The notes under the pieces are model-generated. The model had not been told where the DNA came from, searched no databases, and saw only the letters and a list, made by a program, of their open reading frames with translations. Of a DNA stretch of 64,000 nt, positions 7,901 through 16,463 are shown piece by piece. This DNA comes from Kribbella antibiotica (GTDB taxonomy: Bacteria; Actinomycetota; Actinomycetes; Propionibacteriales; Kribbellaceae): NCBI RefSeq assembly GCF_004349055.1, contig NZ_SMKX01000011.1:32828-96827 (forward strand). Direction: 5' to 3'. Position 1 is the stretch's first letter. The number at the start of each line of letters is the position of its first letter. Both the position numbers and the translations under genes were made by a program.

Positions 7901-10900
7901 CACATCGATCCGGCCGTCCGGGGTCATCGGGGGCAGGAACCCACGCTCGGCCAGATGCCGGATCACGTTCTCGATGGCACCCTCCGTACCGGTCACCCGC
8001 TGCACGAGGGCAGGCCCGGACCCGACACCTGGCTTCGCCCACTCCGGCAGCTCCATCCGCCGGCCCGCGATGGCGTCCGGCAGTACGTCGCCGCGCAGGT
8101 ACGGGTTCCCGTTCGGATCCAGCCGGGGCTTCCCTGCCGCGTCGCGGACGATCGCATCCGAGGACACCTTGAGTCCGTGCCGGTACGCGTCGTCGACACG
8201 CATCCGAACCAAGGCAATGGAGTCCGACGGGACGGTCCCATGCCGCTGCCCGTTCAGGACGAGCGACACCTCGTGGGTCAGCACCAGCTGATAGCCCTGG
8301 GTCGGTCCGACGAACCGGTGCACACCGATGTGCAACGCCGATCCCCCGGCGCTTTGGGATTCGGACCGACCGGCATCCCGGCCGGCCGAGGCCTCGGCGA
8401 CGTACGCGCTGTCGGTGCCGGCCAGGTCCGTGAAGCCGGCTGCGCCGACCTCGACAGCGCCTTTGCCGGAGACGCCGGTCCCGAAGCTCTGCGACCAGGA
8501 GGCGGACCGGAACCCGGTCCGGTCCCGCTCCTGCCAGTGCGCCTCGCTCTGTGCCCCGACCAACTCGGTACGCACGTACTTGACGACCGTCCGGATCTCC
8601 AGGTGACCGACCGGTCGACCGTCGGCCGTCAGCGGCCGGATGATCGGCCGGCCGGTCGACTCGGACAACCGGCTAGGCAGGTCCTGGGTGAGCGCTTCCT
8701 GGATCTGCTCGCGCAGGTCGCGAGCCTGCTCTCCGAAGGAGCTCAACGGGCCGCCGAACACCCGGCTGACCTTGTCGGTCAGCCGTTGCAGGCCGTCGAT
8801 CGAGCTGACCATCAGCTCCGGCAGCGGACCCGCCGGTTGCGGCCCGGACGAGACCTGATTCGCAGGTGCGGGCACGGTGTAGGCGTGCGATACCCAGCCA
8901 CGCACCGGAGCACCGACCAGGTCTGGTTCGACCGGCCGCCAGCGACCGAACTCGCTCTCCCGGACCTGCACGTTCCAGCGGCCCTGCCCTTCGAACAGCA
9001 CCGCCTCACCACGGTTGTCCTCGGTCGCGCCGTCTTGCGCGTACGCCGCCGCCGAGCCGCCGAGTGCCCGGCTCCGGTTGAATCCGCCGTCGATGCGCAG
9101 GGTGACGAACTCCCCCAGTGACCCGATCGACGGGATCTGGTCCATCACCAGCCGGGTGAGGTCGCGCAGTGACTGCGAGGCATTCAGGGTGAACCGCGAC
9201 GTACCGGCGGTCCCGATCCGGCGGCCGCCCTGGGCTGTCTCGGCATGGACCAGCTGGGACGGTTTGGCACCGGGGTTCAGCACCTCACGCAGGTCTGCGA
9301 TGTCCAGCGCGATCCGCAGCTCGGCCGGCCGGCCTGCGCCGACCCGCAACACGATGCCGTCCGCCGTCACGAGCTGGCCGAAGCCGGAGTTCAGTCGCAG
9401 CTGCAGATCAGCTGCCGTGAAGCGGTGATCAATGCCCAGCCGGTGCAGCTCCTTGTTCAGTTTCTCGGCCAGCTCGGCGAGTCCGGGCAGGTTGCCCACC
9501 GACAGCATGTCCGACAGCGCGGTCCGCGGCGGAAGCACCGGGGCAAGCTCCCGCTCAAGCTTCGCCTGCCGCCGCGCGAGCTCGGTCAGGTGTGCAGCCC
9601 GCTGATCCTCCGGAAGCCGAAGTACCTCGGCGTACTTGTCCCGCAGCAGTTCGGCCTCGCGAGCTGCCCGCCGGTACGCCGTCATCCGGCGCCGGTGCCA
9701 GGCCGCGACGTCGCGCTTCGACTCCGCTTCTCGCAGCTTCTCGCGGACTCGGCGGTGGCGACCCTCGTCCCGTTCCTGAGCAGCCTTGCGAGCCTCCTTG
9801 CTCGCGTCCTTGGCCGCTTTCTCGGCCTCCTTGATCGCCTGCCGTTTCCCGCGTTCCAGCGCACGCAACTCGGCCGCCCGGTTCGCCGCCTCCTGATGAG
9901 CAGCCGCGAAGTCCACCGGACCGGCGGGCGCGTCCGTCCAGGGCACAGCCGGAGGCGTGTGTCCGAACCGCGCGATAGCCCGGTTCAGCTGCTCGATGTC
10001 GTTGCGAATCACGTCGATCGCCGATTGGTCACCGGCGGCGACTGCCTCGCCGTACTGGCGCGACAACAGCCGGAGCTCGTTGAACTGCGCCTCCATGCAC
10101 GCGTCCTCGACCGCGCCGGTGACCCGCGCCAGCACCCGGGTCACCCGAGAACCGTGACCGTGGAACGCATGCAGCGCATGACTGATCTCGTGCACCCACA
10201 CCCGACCCAGCTGGTCATTCGCGATCCCGGGCGCAATGTGCACCACGTGCGGGTCTTCGATGGTCCCGGCATGCAGGTACGTCGCTGCCATCCGGCCGCG
10301 GCGTACCGGACCGATCTCCACCCGGAAGTGCTGGTCCTCCGACAGGCCGGCCGGACGGACGACGACCAAGTCGTCGTACCGATGTGGCGCGTCTTCGAGC
10401 AGGCCGCCGAAATCCTGCTGGCGGGTCGTCGCCGCCGCGTCCAGCACGGCATCGAGATCCAGCGCGCCCTCGGTGGCGGCCCGGCCGTTCACCACGAACC
10501 GCGAGCCGCGCACCTCACGGCTGTAGTGCGGCCCCGGAGGCGGCTTCGGGTGGCCGTGCGGGTTGTAGTTCGGATTGAGCGCCTGCTGAATCGCCGTCCG
10601 CGCGGTACCTGCCTGCGAGTCCCGCCCGAACCAGTCGAACTCCTGGTCGCTGACCCGATCCGCCCGGGCCCGGATCTCCTCGATCGGAGCCAGCCGATCG
10701 CGGTTCGGCCGGTTCACCTCGGTCTTCGGCTCGGCGGTGCCCCTCAACTCCACCAGCTGCCCGGCCGCACGGGGTCGCACCACCTCGATGACCACCTGTT
10801 TGCCGGCGGCGATGTCGGCAAGCCACTGCTCCTCAAGCCGTGCGTACTCGACGGGATCGACAGTCGCGCCGTCCGGAAGCAGGAAGGCGATACCACCCGG

Positions 10901-13900
10901 CCCGAACAGCCGGTAGCCGAGAACGTTGCCGTCGGCATCGAGCGGGATGCCACTACGGGCGGCTGCGGCTCGCCCCACTGCTTCGACGGCCGGTTTGAGC
11001 TTCGGATCCGTCGCCCGCACGGTCGCGACGACCTTGTCCACGACGCCGTCAGGCCCTTCGGTCCGCACCACTTCGTTCACGCCCAGGTACGTCGTACCGG
11101 CTGTTTCGGTGGCGTGCAGGGCCTCTGTCTGAACGAGCCCGACGTAGACCTGCCCGGTCACGTTGTCGAAGGTGACGGCCCGGATCTCGACGATCTTCTC
11201 GCCGCCGTTCCTGGTGTCGATCACCGTGTAGACGACATCGACCGCGTCCGGTCGGGCCTTGCCCGGTCTCGGCATGACCACGACCTCGACCTCCAGGCCC
11301 TGCTTGAGCAAGGCCCCCCACTCCTCCTCCATCTGGTTGTAGGCGGCGGAGTTGAAGTTCGCGTTCTGCGCGAAGAGGTTGTGGAAGTCGTCGTTCTGGA
11401 AGAACCGCCAGGCCAGGAGATGCCCGCCGCTGTCGGTCGCAAAGCCGTACTTGTCATTCACGGCCTTGCGTTTACCGGCCCCCTGGTTGCCGCGGTCGGA
11501 CTCGTCGGCGTACCCCGCATAGTCCTCGCGCAGGCGGGCCACAGCCCGACGGAGGCGGCCGTCCTCGCCGACCTCCCAACGCGCCTCGTTCCGCCCGAAC
11601 GTCCCGCGCTTGGAGACGTTGAAGTACGCGATGTCCCCGTCCGCGTCGCGCTCTGCCTGTTCGTCGAAGCCCGGTCGTACCGGCCCGAGCTGCGCCGGCG
11701 AATCAGCCGGGGTGAACCACCGGCTCTCCGGACCCTTCGGTACCGGCAAGCCCTGCTGTTCCAACGACCGCCGCGACGCCTCCAACTCCAGCCGCAGCTT
11801 CGCCTCCAACGCCCAGTCCTCCGGCCGCCCGGTCTGCTCCGCCACCTCTCTGGCGTTGGACAACTGGCGGGCCACCACACTGTGCTCGTTGACCTGAGCC
11901 GCCGCACACGCATCGGTGACCGGACCGTTCGAAGTCTGCAGGTTCATCGGGCCGTACATCTCGTGCAGCGCATGGCTGATCTCGTGCACCCATGCCCGCG
12001 TCAGCTGGTCGGTTCGCAAGGTCCGGTCGATCCGGGTCCGATGCGGTGTACCGTCGGTAGACAAGGTCGTCTGCGCGATCTTGTCGCCCGGAATGCGCCC
12101 CTCTTCGAGCCGGAACTCGTGGCGCCCGAACGCTGTCTCGACCGTGACGACGTTGCCGTCCACCTGCGGCTTGCCGTTGATCAGCCCACCGAAGTCCTGC
12201 TCCGCCATCGTCCGCGCCGCATCCATCACCTCCGCGTCCACTGCCGGCGCTGCCCCCGGACCCCGGCTGTTGCCTTCGATACCCGGCCGCTTCGGCGCAT
12301 GCACCGTGCCCGGACCGCCGGTGATCTTCAGGCCGGACATGTCGTACTCGTCGATGATGATGCCCTCAGCAACAACCTTCCCGCCGCTGAAGGAAACCTT
12401 GGCCTTGACCATGAAGTAGCGGACGTTGCCGAGTTCGGCCTGGGTCTTGATCGCATCGACCAGTTCCGCCATCGTCGTGATCGGCGTCGCCACCTCCGGC
12501 CGGGCCGGCCGCACGCGGACCCGATCCGGACCGCCGTGTTCCGAAGGCAGCGCGACCCGCTCCACAGCGAACGAGTCGAACACCGCGACGGCCTCGTTGC
12601 CGAGCCCCTCCGGGCGATGCACGTCCTCGCGGATGGCTGTCAGCAGACTGTCGAGATACTCCGGGTGCCCCTGCAGGTACTGCACCAGGTCAAGTCCTCG
12701 CCGCGGCACGGGCTTCCCGCCGGGGCCCTTGGCTTCGACCACATCGAACCCACGGATCTCACGGGTGACCTTGTCCACCCGGATGTACAGCTGGTCCATC
12801 CGGCCGGCCCCACCGTTGGCGGCGAAGAACACCCGGTAGACATCCAGCCCCTGCGAGCGGGCCTCGACACCGAGCCACCGCAACATCGACTCCGCGAAGA
12901 GCTCACCGACCCACTCTCCCTCGGTCGTCGACCGCTTCCCGGTGAACTCCGGCTGCCGCAGGCCGTCCAGGATCTCCTGCCGCTGCTCGGCGCTGAGCTC
13001 GTTCCACGCCTGCAGCTCCGCGTCGGACATCTGGATCTCGACCGGCCGGCGCGTTTCCGTCGCGCTGTCGTTCCACAGGTCGACAGCGTCCTGCCGATCG
13101 GCGATCTCGGCGGCATCGTGACCAAGATCGGAATGCGTGAACGGCACGAAGATCCGGGGGAATCGGCGCCCTGGGACCACCTCGACGTTCTTGGGCACGA
13201 AGTCGCCGTCCGCGGTCACGTTCATCACCGGAACGCCGACCTGTTGGACCACTCCGTCCGACGTCCGGACCGGGAATGTCTCGCGCCCCGGCTTGGCGTC
13301 GCCGTGCCGGTTGACGTTCCCCTGGTTCTGCCCGGTATGCGGCTTGGCGAAGTAGTACTGACGCATCACCTTGGCGCGCGGAGTCAACCGGCCGTTCGCG
13401 TCCCTCTCGTTCAGCAACTCCGAGAACTGCTGCACCGCCTCGGACCGCAGCGACTTCCCACCGGCCCTGGCCCCCACCTGGACTGTGTGGCGACCGACCT
13501 GCTCCTGCCCGGCCAGCTCCTGCCGGGCATTCATCCGCGCCGCGAGCCCTTCGTCGAGCAACTCGAGTTCGCGCCGCCGGATCTCCTCGACCGCCCGGTC
13601 CTCAGCCCGCCCGGTCCGATCGGCGATCTCCTTGGCCTCACGAATCTGCCGCTCCACCAGCCGCCGCTCGTCCAGCGCCGCCTCGATACACGCATCCTCG
13701 GTGTGCCCGTGCTCGCCGGCCTTGACCCGCAACAGTTCCCGCACCGAGTGGCTGATCTCGTGCACCAACGCACGAGCCAACTGATCGGCCCGTACGCCGG
13801 AATCGATGACGGTCTCGTGAACCCCATCGGCCCCCAGGGTCGTCTGCGCCACGTTGCGCCCCGCCACCGACCCGAGACCCACCGCGAAGCGCATCGGTCC

Positions 13901-16120
13901 GAGACCCTCGACGTCCAGCACCATGTGCCCGGCATCGAAGGTGAGCTCGCCGTTGATCTCGAACCCGAAGTCCTCGGCCTGCACCGACTGGGCGGCCTCC
14001 GCCAGCTGCTGATTCGAAGCAGCCGCGGTCTCACCTGCCGCGAACCCCGGTCCCTCGGGCGCGTTCACCACCCGCCCCGCCGGTCGACCCGGACCCGGAC
14101 CCGCACTCACAGCCCCAGCAAGCACGCGAGTCTCCAATGACTCCGCAGTCCCCGGCCCGGTCGGGTCCGTCACGCTCTCCGGCTCCACCTCCGCTGCAGC
14201 CTCGGGAGAGTTCGCCAACTCCTCCGCGGACGCCACCAAAGCGCCCGACAATTCGGACTCGGTGGAATCAGGCGTACCCGCCTGTTCGGACTCGGTGGCG
14301 TCAGGCGCCTGCTCGGACTCGTTGGTGTCCGGACCGTCCGGCGGACCAGGCGGCCCGCCCTGGGACTCGGACAGCTCACCAGGGTTCTTGGCTTGCTTAC
14401 CTGGCTGCGGTACGCCGCGTCCGTCCATCCCGGCCTGAAGCTGAACGGGTGCCTGCACCCCGGCAACCGGCGCCGTACCGGGGACGACCGGCGCACCGAC
14501 CGGCGCGACCGCCGGCGCACTATCGATGCCTTGAGCAACATTCGGGTCAACGTGGGCCGAGGTGTGCGCGGGTCCCGCCGCAGAGCCGGTTCCGCCCTCG
14601 ACCGGCGCCAGACCGTCACCAGGAGCATCCACCGTCTCGGCGTGACCTACCTCGGCCCCCGGTGCATCCGCCGGTCCGGCTTCGCCCGGAAGAGTCTGGC
14701 CAGGCGTCTGCTCGACGTCGCCGGGTGTGTCCGTCCCCTCCGGACCTGTTGTGGCCGCAGGGGCCGCGGTGGTGTCATCCTCCACAGCCACATCGTCCTG
14801 CTGATGGTGATTCTCTTGGCTGGTCTGTTGCGTGCGGTGACCACCGTCCTGCACCGCATGCCCCGCAGGACGAGTGAGACCGTCCAGGTCCTGATTCGCC
14901 CCCTGCTGTGACGTGCCGCCCTGATGCGAAGCCCCGGTTTGCGGGGCAGCCTGGTTCGCCCCGGCCTGTTGCCCGGCGTTCTGCCCGGACGGTGCGGTCT
15001 GCGACGTGTTCTGGCCGGTTGGCGCAGTCTGTGAGCCAGGTTGCGTGGCACTCCCCGAATCGAGTCTCCCAGCGCCTTGAGTGGCCGGGTCGACGGCAGG
15101 GGCCGGCCGCGCCTCGCTCGGCGGTCCACCGGGCGGCGGTCCGCCAGGATCACTATGGCCACGGTCGAACACGACATCGCCGAGCGAGTGACCTCCTTGG
15201 TGAGACACGATGCGCGAGCCACCCAGCAACCCTGCGCCCAGTCCCTGGTCGTAGATCGCCTTCAGATAGTCCTCACCGAAGGGGTTACGCCCTTCGGCCA
15301 CCGCCTGCACGATGGTGTTCGACACCGGCGACGAGATGCCGTTGGCGACGATCGCCTCTGCGGTGTCGTTGACACCTTTGCGGAGTCCGCTCGGCAGCAC
15401 CCTGGTGACCCCCCGGACCGGCGCGGTGATGACCCGGCCGATCGGAGCAACCGGGATGTTGACCAAGGCTCCGACACCACCCGCCGCGGCCGCCTGGCCG
15501 ACCTGGCCCCAGTCGATGGAGTCCCGGACCCCGCGCGCCATGTCCAGCGCTTGGCCGGTCAGGTCGACCAGCGGTTCCTCGATCATCTCGTTGGCGACGC
15601 CGAGTGCGAACTTGGTCAACCTGGGCGCGGCTGCCGCCATCCGGGCGGCCGCTGCGGCGACGAAGGCAGCGATTCGGCCGGCTGCTCCCTCGATGATGAA
15701 CCGGCGCGCCAGGTCACCGAGGCCGGGTGGCAGCGCGAAGCTCGCGGCGAACGCGACCACGTTCGCGATCAGCTCGGCGTAGATCTGGTTCTTGACCTGG
15801 ACGATGGTGCGGGCGTATTGGTCGCTGATGCTGCTCAGCTGCCGCATCCCCTCGACCAGCTTGGCCGTCCCGACGTACCTCGAGTTCAGCATCCGGTCGA
15901 CCTTGGAATGGAAGATCGTGCCGTTGATGTCCCGCCAGACTGCCGGCAGCTTGTTGTTGGCGTCGGTCGCCGTCGTGACTTGGCTTTCCAGAACGTCAGC
16001 GGCCCGTTGCCACTGCTGCGCCAGCCGGAAGGCGGCATCCTCGTCGACCCAGATCGGGAACGTGTTGTCGAGCATCCGGCGGAGCTCCGGCCACAGGCTG
16101 GTCGTCGGCTCGGGAATCAT
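4922..16120 (-). CDS. giant (3732 aa) WXG100-like, multi-domain putative T7SS polymorphic toxin
   Basis: Likely exported by the adjacent ESX system. All domains are read by eye. Residues 1-115: helical WXG100-like domain (LPAVWRDINGTIF). 115-300: Ala-rich hydrophobic helices. About 315-690: Gln/Pro/Gly-rich linker. About 690-860: HEISH domain 1 (H787-H791). About 900-1210: PD-(D/E)xK-like nuclease (D1109, E1129, K1131). About 1290-1470: HEISH domain 2 (H1379). About 1530-1640: DNA/RNA non-specific endonuclease-like domain with DSGGH 1563-1567 and QNANFN. About 1700-1785: degenerate copy with DADGN 1728-1732. About 1885-2055: HEISH domain 3 (H1977). About 2080-2180: charged coiled coil. 2250-3732: Gly/Ser-rich beta repeats. 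The ATG at 16120 has GGGAG upstream. It sits third in a four-gene coupled operon. The usual polymorphic toxin puts its toxin last; here the nuclease modules are internal, which is odd. It could also be a surface effector. Confidence 0.9.
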   Translation of the reverse strand: MIPEPTTSLWPELRRMLDNTFPIWVDEDAAFRLAQQWQRAADVLESQVTTATDANNKLPAVWRDINGTIFHSKVDRMLNSRYVGTAKLVEGMRQLSSISDQYARTIVQVKNQIYAELIANVVAFAASFALPPGLGDLARRFIIEGAAGRIAAFVAAAAARMAAAAPRLTKFALGVANEMIEEPLVDLTGQALDMARGVRDSIDWGQVGQAAAAGGVGALVNIPVAPIGRVITAPVRGVTRVLPSGLRKGVNDTAEAIVANGISSPVSNTIVQAVAEGRNPFGEDYLKAIYDQGLGAGLLGGSRIVSHQGGHSLGDVVFDRGHSDPGGPPPGGPPSEARPAPAVDPATQGAGRLDSGSATQPGSQTAPTGQNTSQTAPSGQNAGQQAGANQAAPQTGASHQGGTSQQGANQDLDGLTRPAGHAVQDGGHRTQQTSQENHHQQDDVAVEDDTTAAPAATTGPEGTDTPGDVEQTPGQTLPGEAGPADAPGAEVGHAETVDAPGDGLAPVEGGTGSAAGPAHTSAHVDPNVAQGIDSAPAVAPVGAPVVPGTAPVAGVQAPVQLQAGMDGRGVPQPGKQAKNPGELSESQGGPPGPPDGPDTNESEQAPDATESEQAGTPDSTESELSGALVASAEELANSPEAAAEVEPESVTDPTGPGTAESLETRVLAGAVSAGPGPGRPAGRVVNAPEGPGFAAGETAAASNQQLAEAAQSVQAEDFGFEINGELTFDAGHMVLDVEGLGPMRFAVGLGSVAGRNVAQTTLGADGVHETVIDSGVRADQLARALVHEISHSVRELLRVKAGEHGHTEDACIEAALDERRLVERQIREAKEIADRTGRAEDRAVEEIRRRELELLDEGLAARMNARQELAGQEQVGRHTVQVGARAGGKSLRSEAVQQFSELLNERDANGRLTPRAKVMRQYYFAKPHTGQNQGNVNRHGDAKPGRETFPVRTSDGVVQQVGVPVMNVTADGDFVPKNVEVVPGRRFPRIFVPFTHSDLGHDAAEIADRQDAVDLWNDSATETRRPVEIQMSDAELQAWNELSAEQRQEILDGLRQPEFTGKRSTTEGEWVGELFAESMLRWLGVEARSQGLDVYRVFFAANGGAGRMDQLYIRVDKVTREIRGFDVVEAKGPGGKPVPRRGLDLVQYLQGHPEYLDSLLTAIREDVHRPEGLGNEAVAVFDSFAVERVALPSEHGGPDRVRVRPARPEVATPITTMAELVDAIKTQAELGNVRYFMVKAKVSFSGGKVVAEGIIIDEYDMSGLKITGGPGTVHAPKRPGIEGNSRGPGAAPAVDAEVMDAARTMAEQDFGGLINGKPQVDGNVVTVETAFGRHEFRLEEGRIPGDKIAQTTLSTDGTPHRTRIDRTLRTDQLTRAWVHEISHALHEMYGPMNLQTSNGPVTDACAAAQVNEHSVVARQLSNAREVAEQTGRPEDWALEAKLRLELEASRRSLEQQGLPVPKGPESRWFTPADSPAQLGPVRPGFDEQAERDADGDIAYFNVSKRGTFGRNEARWEVGEDGRLRRAVARLREDYAGYADESDRGNQGAGKRKAVNDKYGFATDSGGHLLAWRFFQNDDFHNLFAQNANFNSAAYNQMEEEWGALLKQGLEVEVVVMPRPGKARPDAVDVVYTVIDTRNGGEKIVEIRAVTFDNVTGQVYVGLVQTEALHATETAGTTYLGVNEVVRTEGPDGVVDKVVATVRATDPKLKPAVEAVGRAAAARSGIPLDADGNVLGYRLFGPGGIAFLLPDGATVDPVEYARLEEQWLADIAAGKQVVIEVVRPRAAGQLVELRGTAEPKTEVNRPNRDRLAPIEEIRARADRVSDQEFDWFGRDSQAGTARTAIQQALNPNYNPHGHPKPPPGPHYSREVRGSRFVVNGRAATEGALDLDAVLDAAATTRQQDFGGLLEDAPHRYDDLVVVRPAGLSEDQHFRVEIGPVRRGRMAATYLHAGTIEDPHVVHIAPGIANDQLGRVWVHEISHALHAFHGHGSRVTRVLARVTGAVEDACMEAQFNELRLLSRQYGEAVAAGDQSAIDVIRNDIEQLNRAIARFGHTPPAVPWTDAPAGPVDFAAAHQEAANRAAELRALERGKRQAIKEAEKAAKDASKEARKAAQERDEGRHRRVREKLREAESKRDVAAWHRRRMTAYRRAAREAELLRDKYAEVLRLPEDQRAAHLTELARRQAKLERELAPVLPPRTALSDMLSVGNLPGLAELAEKLNKELHRLGIDHRFTAADLQLRLNSGFGQLVTADGIVLRVGAGRPAELRIALDIADLREVLNPGAKPSQLVHAETAQGGRRIGTAGTSRFTLNASQSLRDLTRLVMDQIPSIGSLGEFVTLRIDGGFNRSRALGGSAAAYAQDGATEDNRGEAVLFEGQGRWNVQVRESEFGRWRPVEPDLVGAPVRGWVSHAYTVPAPANQVSSGPQPAGPLPELMVSSIDGLQRLTDKVSRVFGGPLSSFGEQARDLREQIQEALTQDLPSRLSESTGRPIIRPLTADGRPVGHLEIRTVVKYVRTELVGAQSEAHWQERDRTGFRSASWSQSFGTGVSGKGAVEVGAAGFTDLAGTDSAYVAEASAGRDAGRSESQSAGGSALHIGVHRFVGPTQGYQLVLTHEVSLVLNGQRHGTVPSDSIALVRMRVDDAYRHGLKVSSDAIVRDAAGKPRLDPNGNPYLRGDVLPDAIAGRRMELPEWAKPGVGSGPALVQRVTGTEGAIENVIRHLAERGFLPPMTPDGRIDVELLTTDPLERQAQLANLEELTAQLAPNRLEAGYDGAVRDGLLVELVRTRTAAPTETTTLRIQLVQDPAAVRFVGTTSDEAMVALNIGSESAGRTTSRSKGMPVGVKPFGLKDSEKVDGQGGSLGVSLGRNAFGRGMSSLTGGTVNQVTLLESGAPLAVFELGHRLVVSEVQQDSELVIHDAQGTARVLIDSDLLPLATMMEEAVTAQLTPAVLQRILVLAVQNPDLLSHLPAELLNDPLTRELVQNFLDPRNLIAHPEWTGTTYRSGAITAPGSIAGRHQLGLRGIVGNVRLVSVTDGVGADINLGLGNQGASVAWSAASNGSVSDSVAVDGNPQDTTGPNGGGVNGGGSRSYSAGRTQQLITGIERSAIDTGRHYVFVADTTVTLNVDTAAARNVYDAGNGQLHFQIGETEALRFYINGKLKLPLEQVADAVERYLNGSLPLDARTAAGLVRAYRIGLSKSTTPPALAVHHGEARIIAALTATDPDLGQFGDRLAAVLPKALRPSTATVPVPPQYRYGFGGSVIESVAFTDALDDTSASPVLDAVREVARRVGVRVDSDGVLAPAMFADLAGKRWWGRIDDMLGGRGFVRTYAIEHGQHAGSHVTVRVTAVLSDEATELGTNPGLLSSNQRFLFDDRASTTTHGRTLSGGATGTAESGMDGSTATDREQGSSRAFAETHSRMERVSEFSGLTRIGRRIKLKIEVTHDPSPAPTNGRLRSRLQPTEERPGLIVSDEIELHGTLVQHLPTGLAKTKLGPVVPAQPGSVPETVWVETVGAHDSEQLTASVIDGLTAAGRFGRSGVELHRAEIEAQLAPTVLNAAFTRMTGAEGVRFLRLSVPSQASVAVDVVIRAVPVQVQEVSEISPDGELGIVDRAARTVSTSTSVGRLLSPPTGASHVVGETGFKGGFTGGDQRSDQVTDTRGIRRERHRLENGDLVTVRVEVRYEIALVPVRVLGFDPTRPDRPGAPINLPAILGEVYLTGHHHEIGVNP

Positions 16121-16133
16121 CGATCGCTCCCGC

Positions 16134-16463
16134 TCACGTGATGTTGTTCAGCCGATCGGTCATGTTCTCCAGCGTCGCCTTGTAGATCGCGACACCCTTG
16201 CGGCCGGTGGCGACCGCCGGGCTGATCTTCTGCACGAGCCCGTCGGCGCGCTCGGTGAGCCCAGGCTCGACGGCGTTGTAGTTCTCCCGGAACTGTTTGC
16301 TGATGTCGTCGAAGCCCTGCACCTTGCCCTCGTCCGCGCTGATACCGCGTTTCAGCGTCTTCCACTCCTTGTCCCAGGCCTTGATCGGCACCTCGATCAT
16401 GTTCAGCATGGTCGGCGCGTCGTCGACCGACATGTCCAGGTCGCCAGTGCCACCGGTGGTCAT
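16134..16463 (-). CDS. WXG100-like / ESX secretion-associated small helical protein (109 aa)
   Basis: A 109-residue protein predicted to be mostly alpha-helical, with heptad-like spacing through AWDKEWKTLKRGI and MTDRLNNIT at the end. Length, acidic Met-rich start and helical build fit the WXG100/EspC-like superfamily of ESX substrates and partners, but I see no clear W-x-G turn. Its ATG overlaps the stop of the YbaB-like gene (ATGA at 16460-16463), and its stop lies 13 bases before the giant gene. The likely role is a secretion partner for the N-terminal helical domain of the giant protein; that is inference from position. Confidence 0.75.
   Translation of the reverse strand: MTTGGTGDLDMSVDDAPTMLNMIEVPIKAWDKEWKTLKRGISADEGKVQGFDDISKQFRENYNAVEPGLTERADGLVQKISPAVATGRKGVAIYKATLENMTDRLNNIT

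Noticed and set aside
9245..14140. 1631-codon plus-strand open frame inside the giant gene
   Set aside because: It is the antisense shadow of the giant gene: G/C-rich third positions suppress stops on the opposite strand. The peptide is Arg/Pro/His-rich with no domain, and there is no ribosome site. The minus-strand frame has recognisable motifs throughout.
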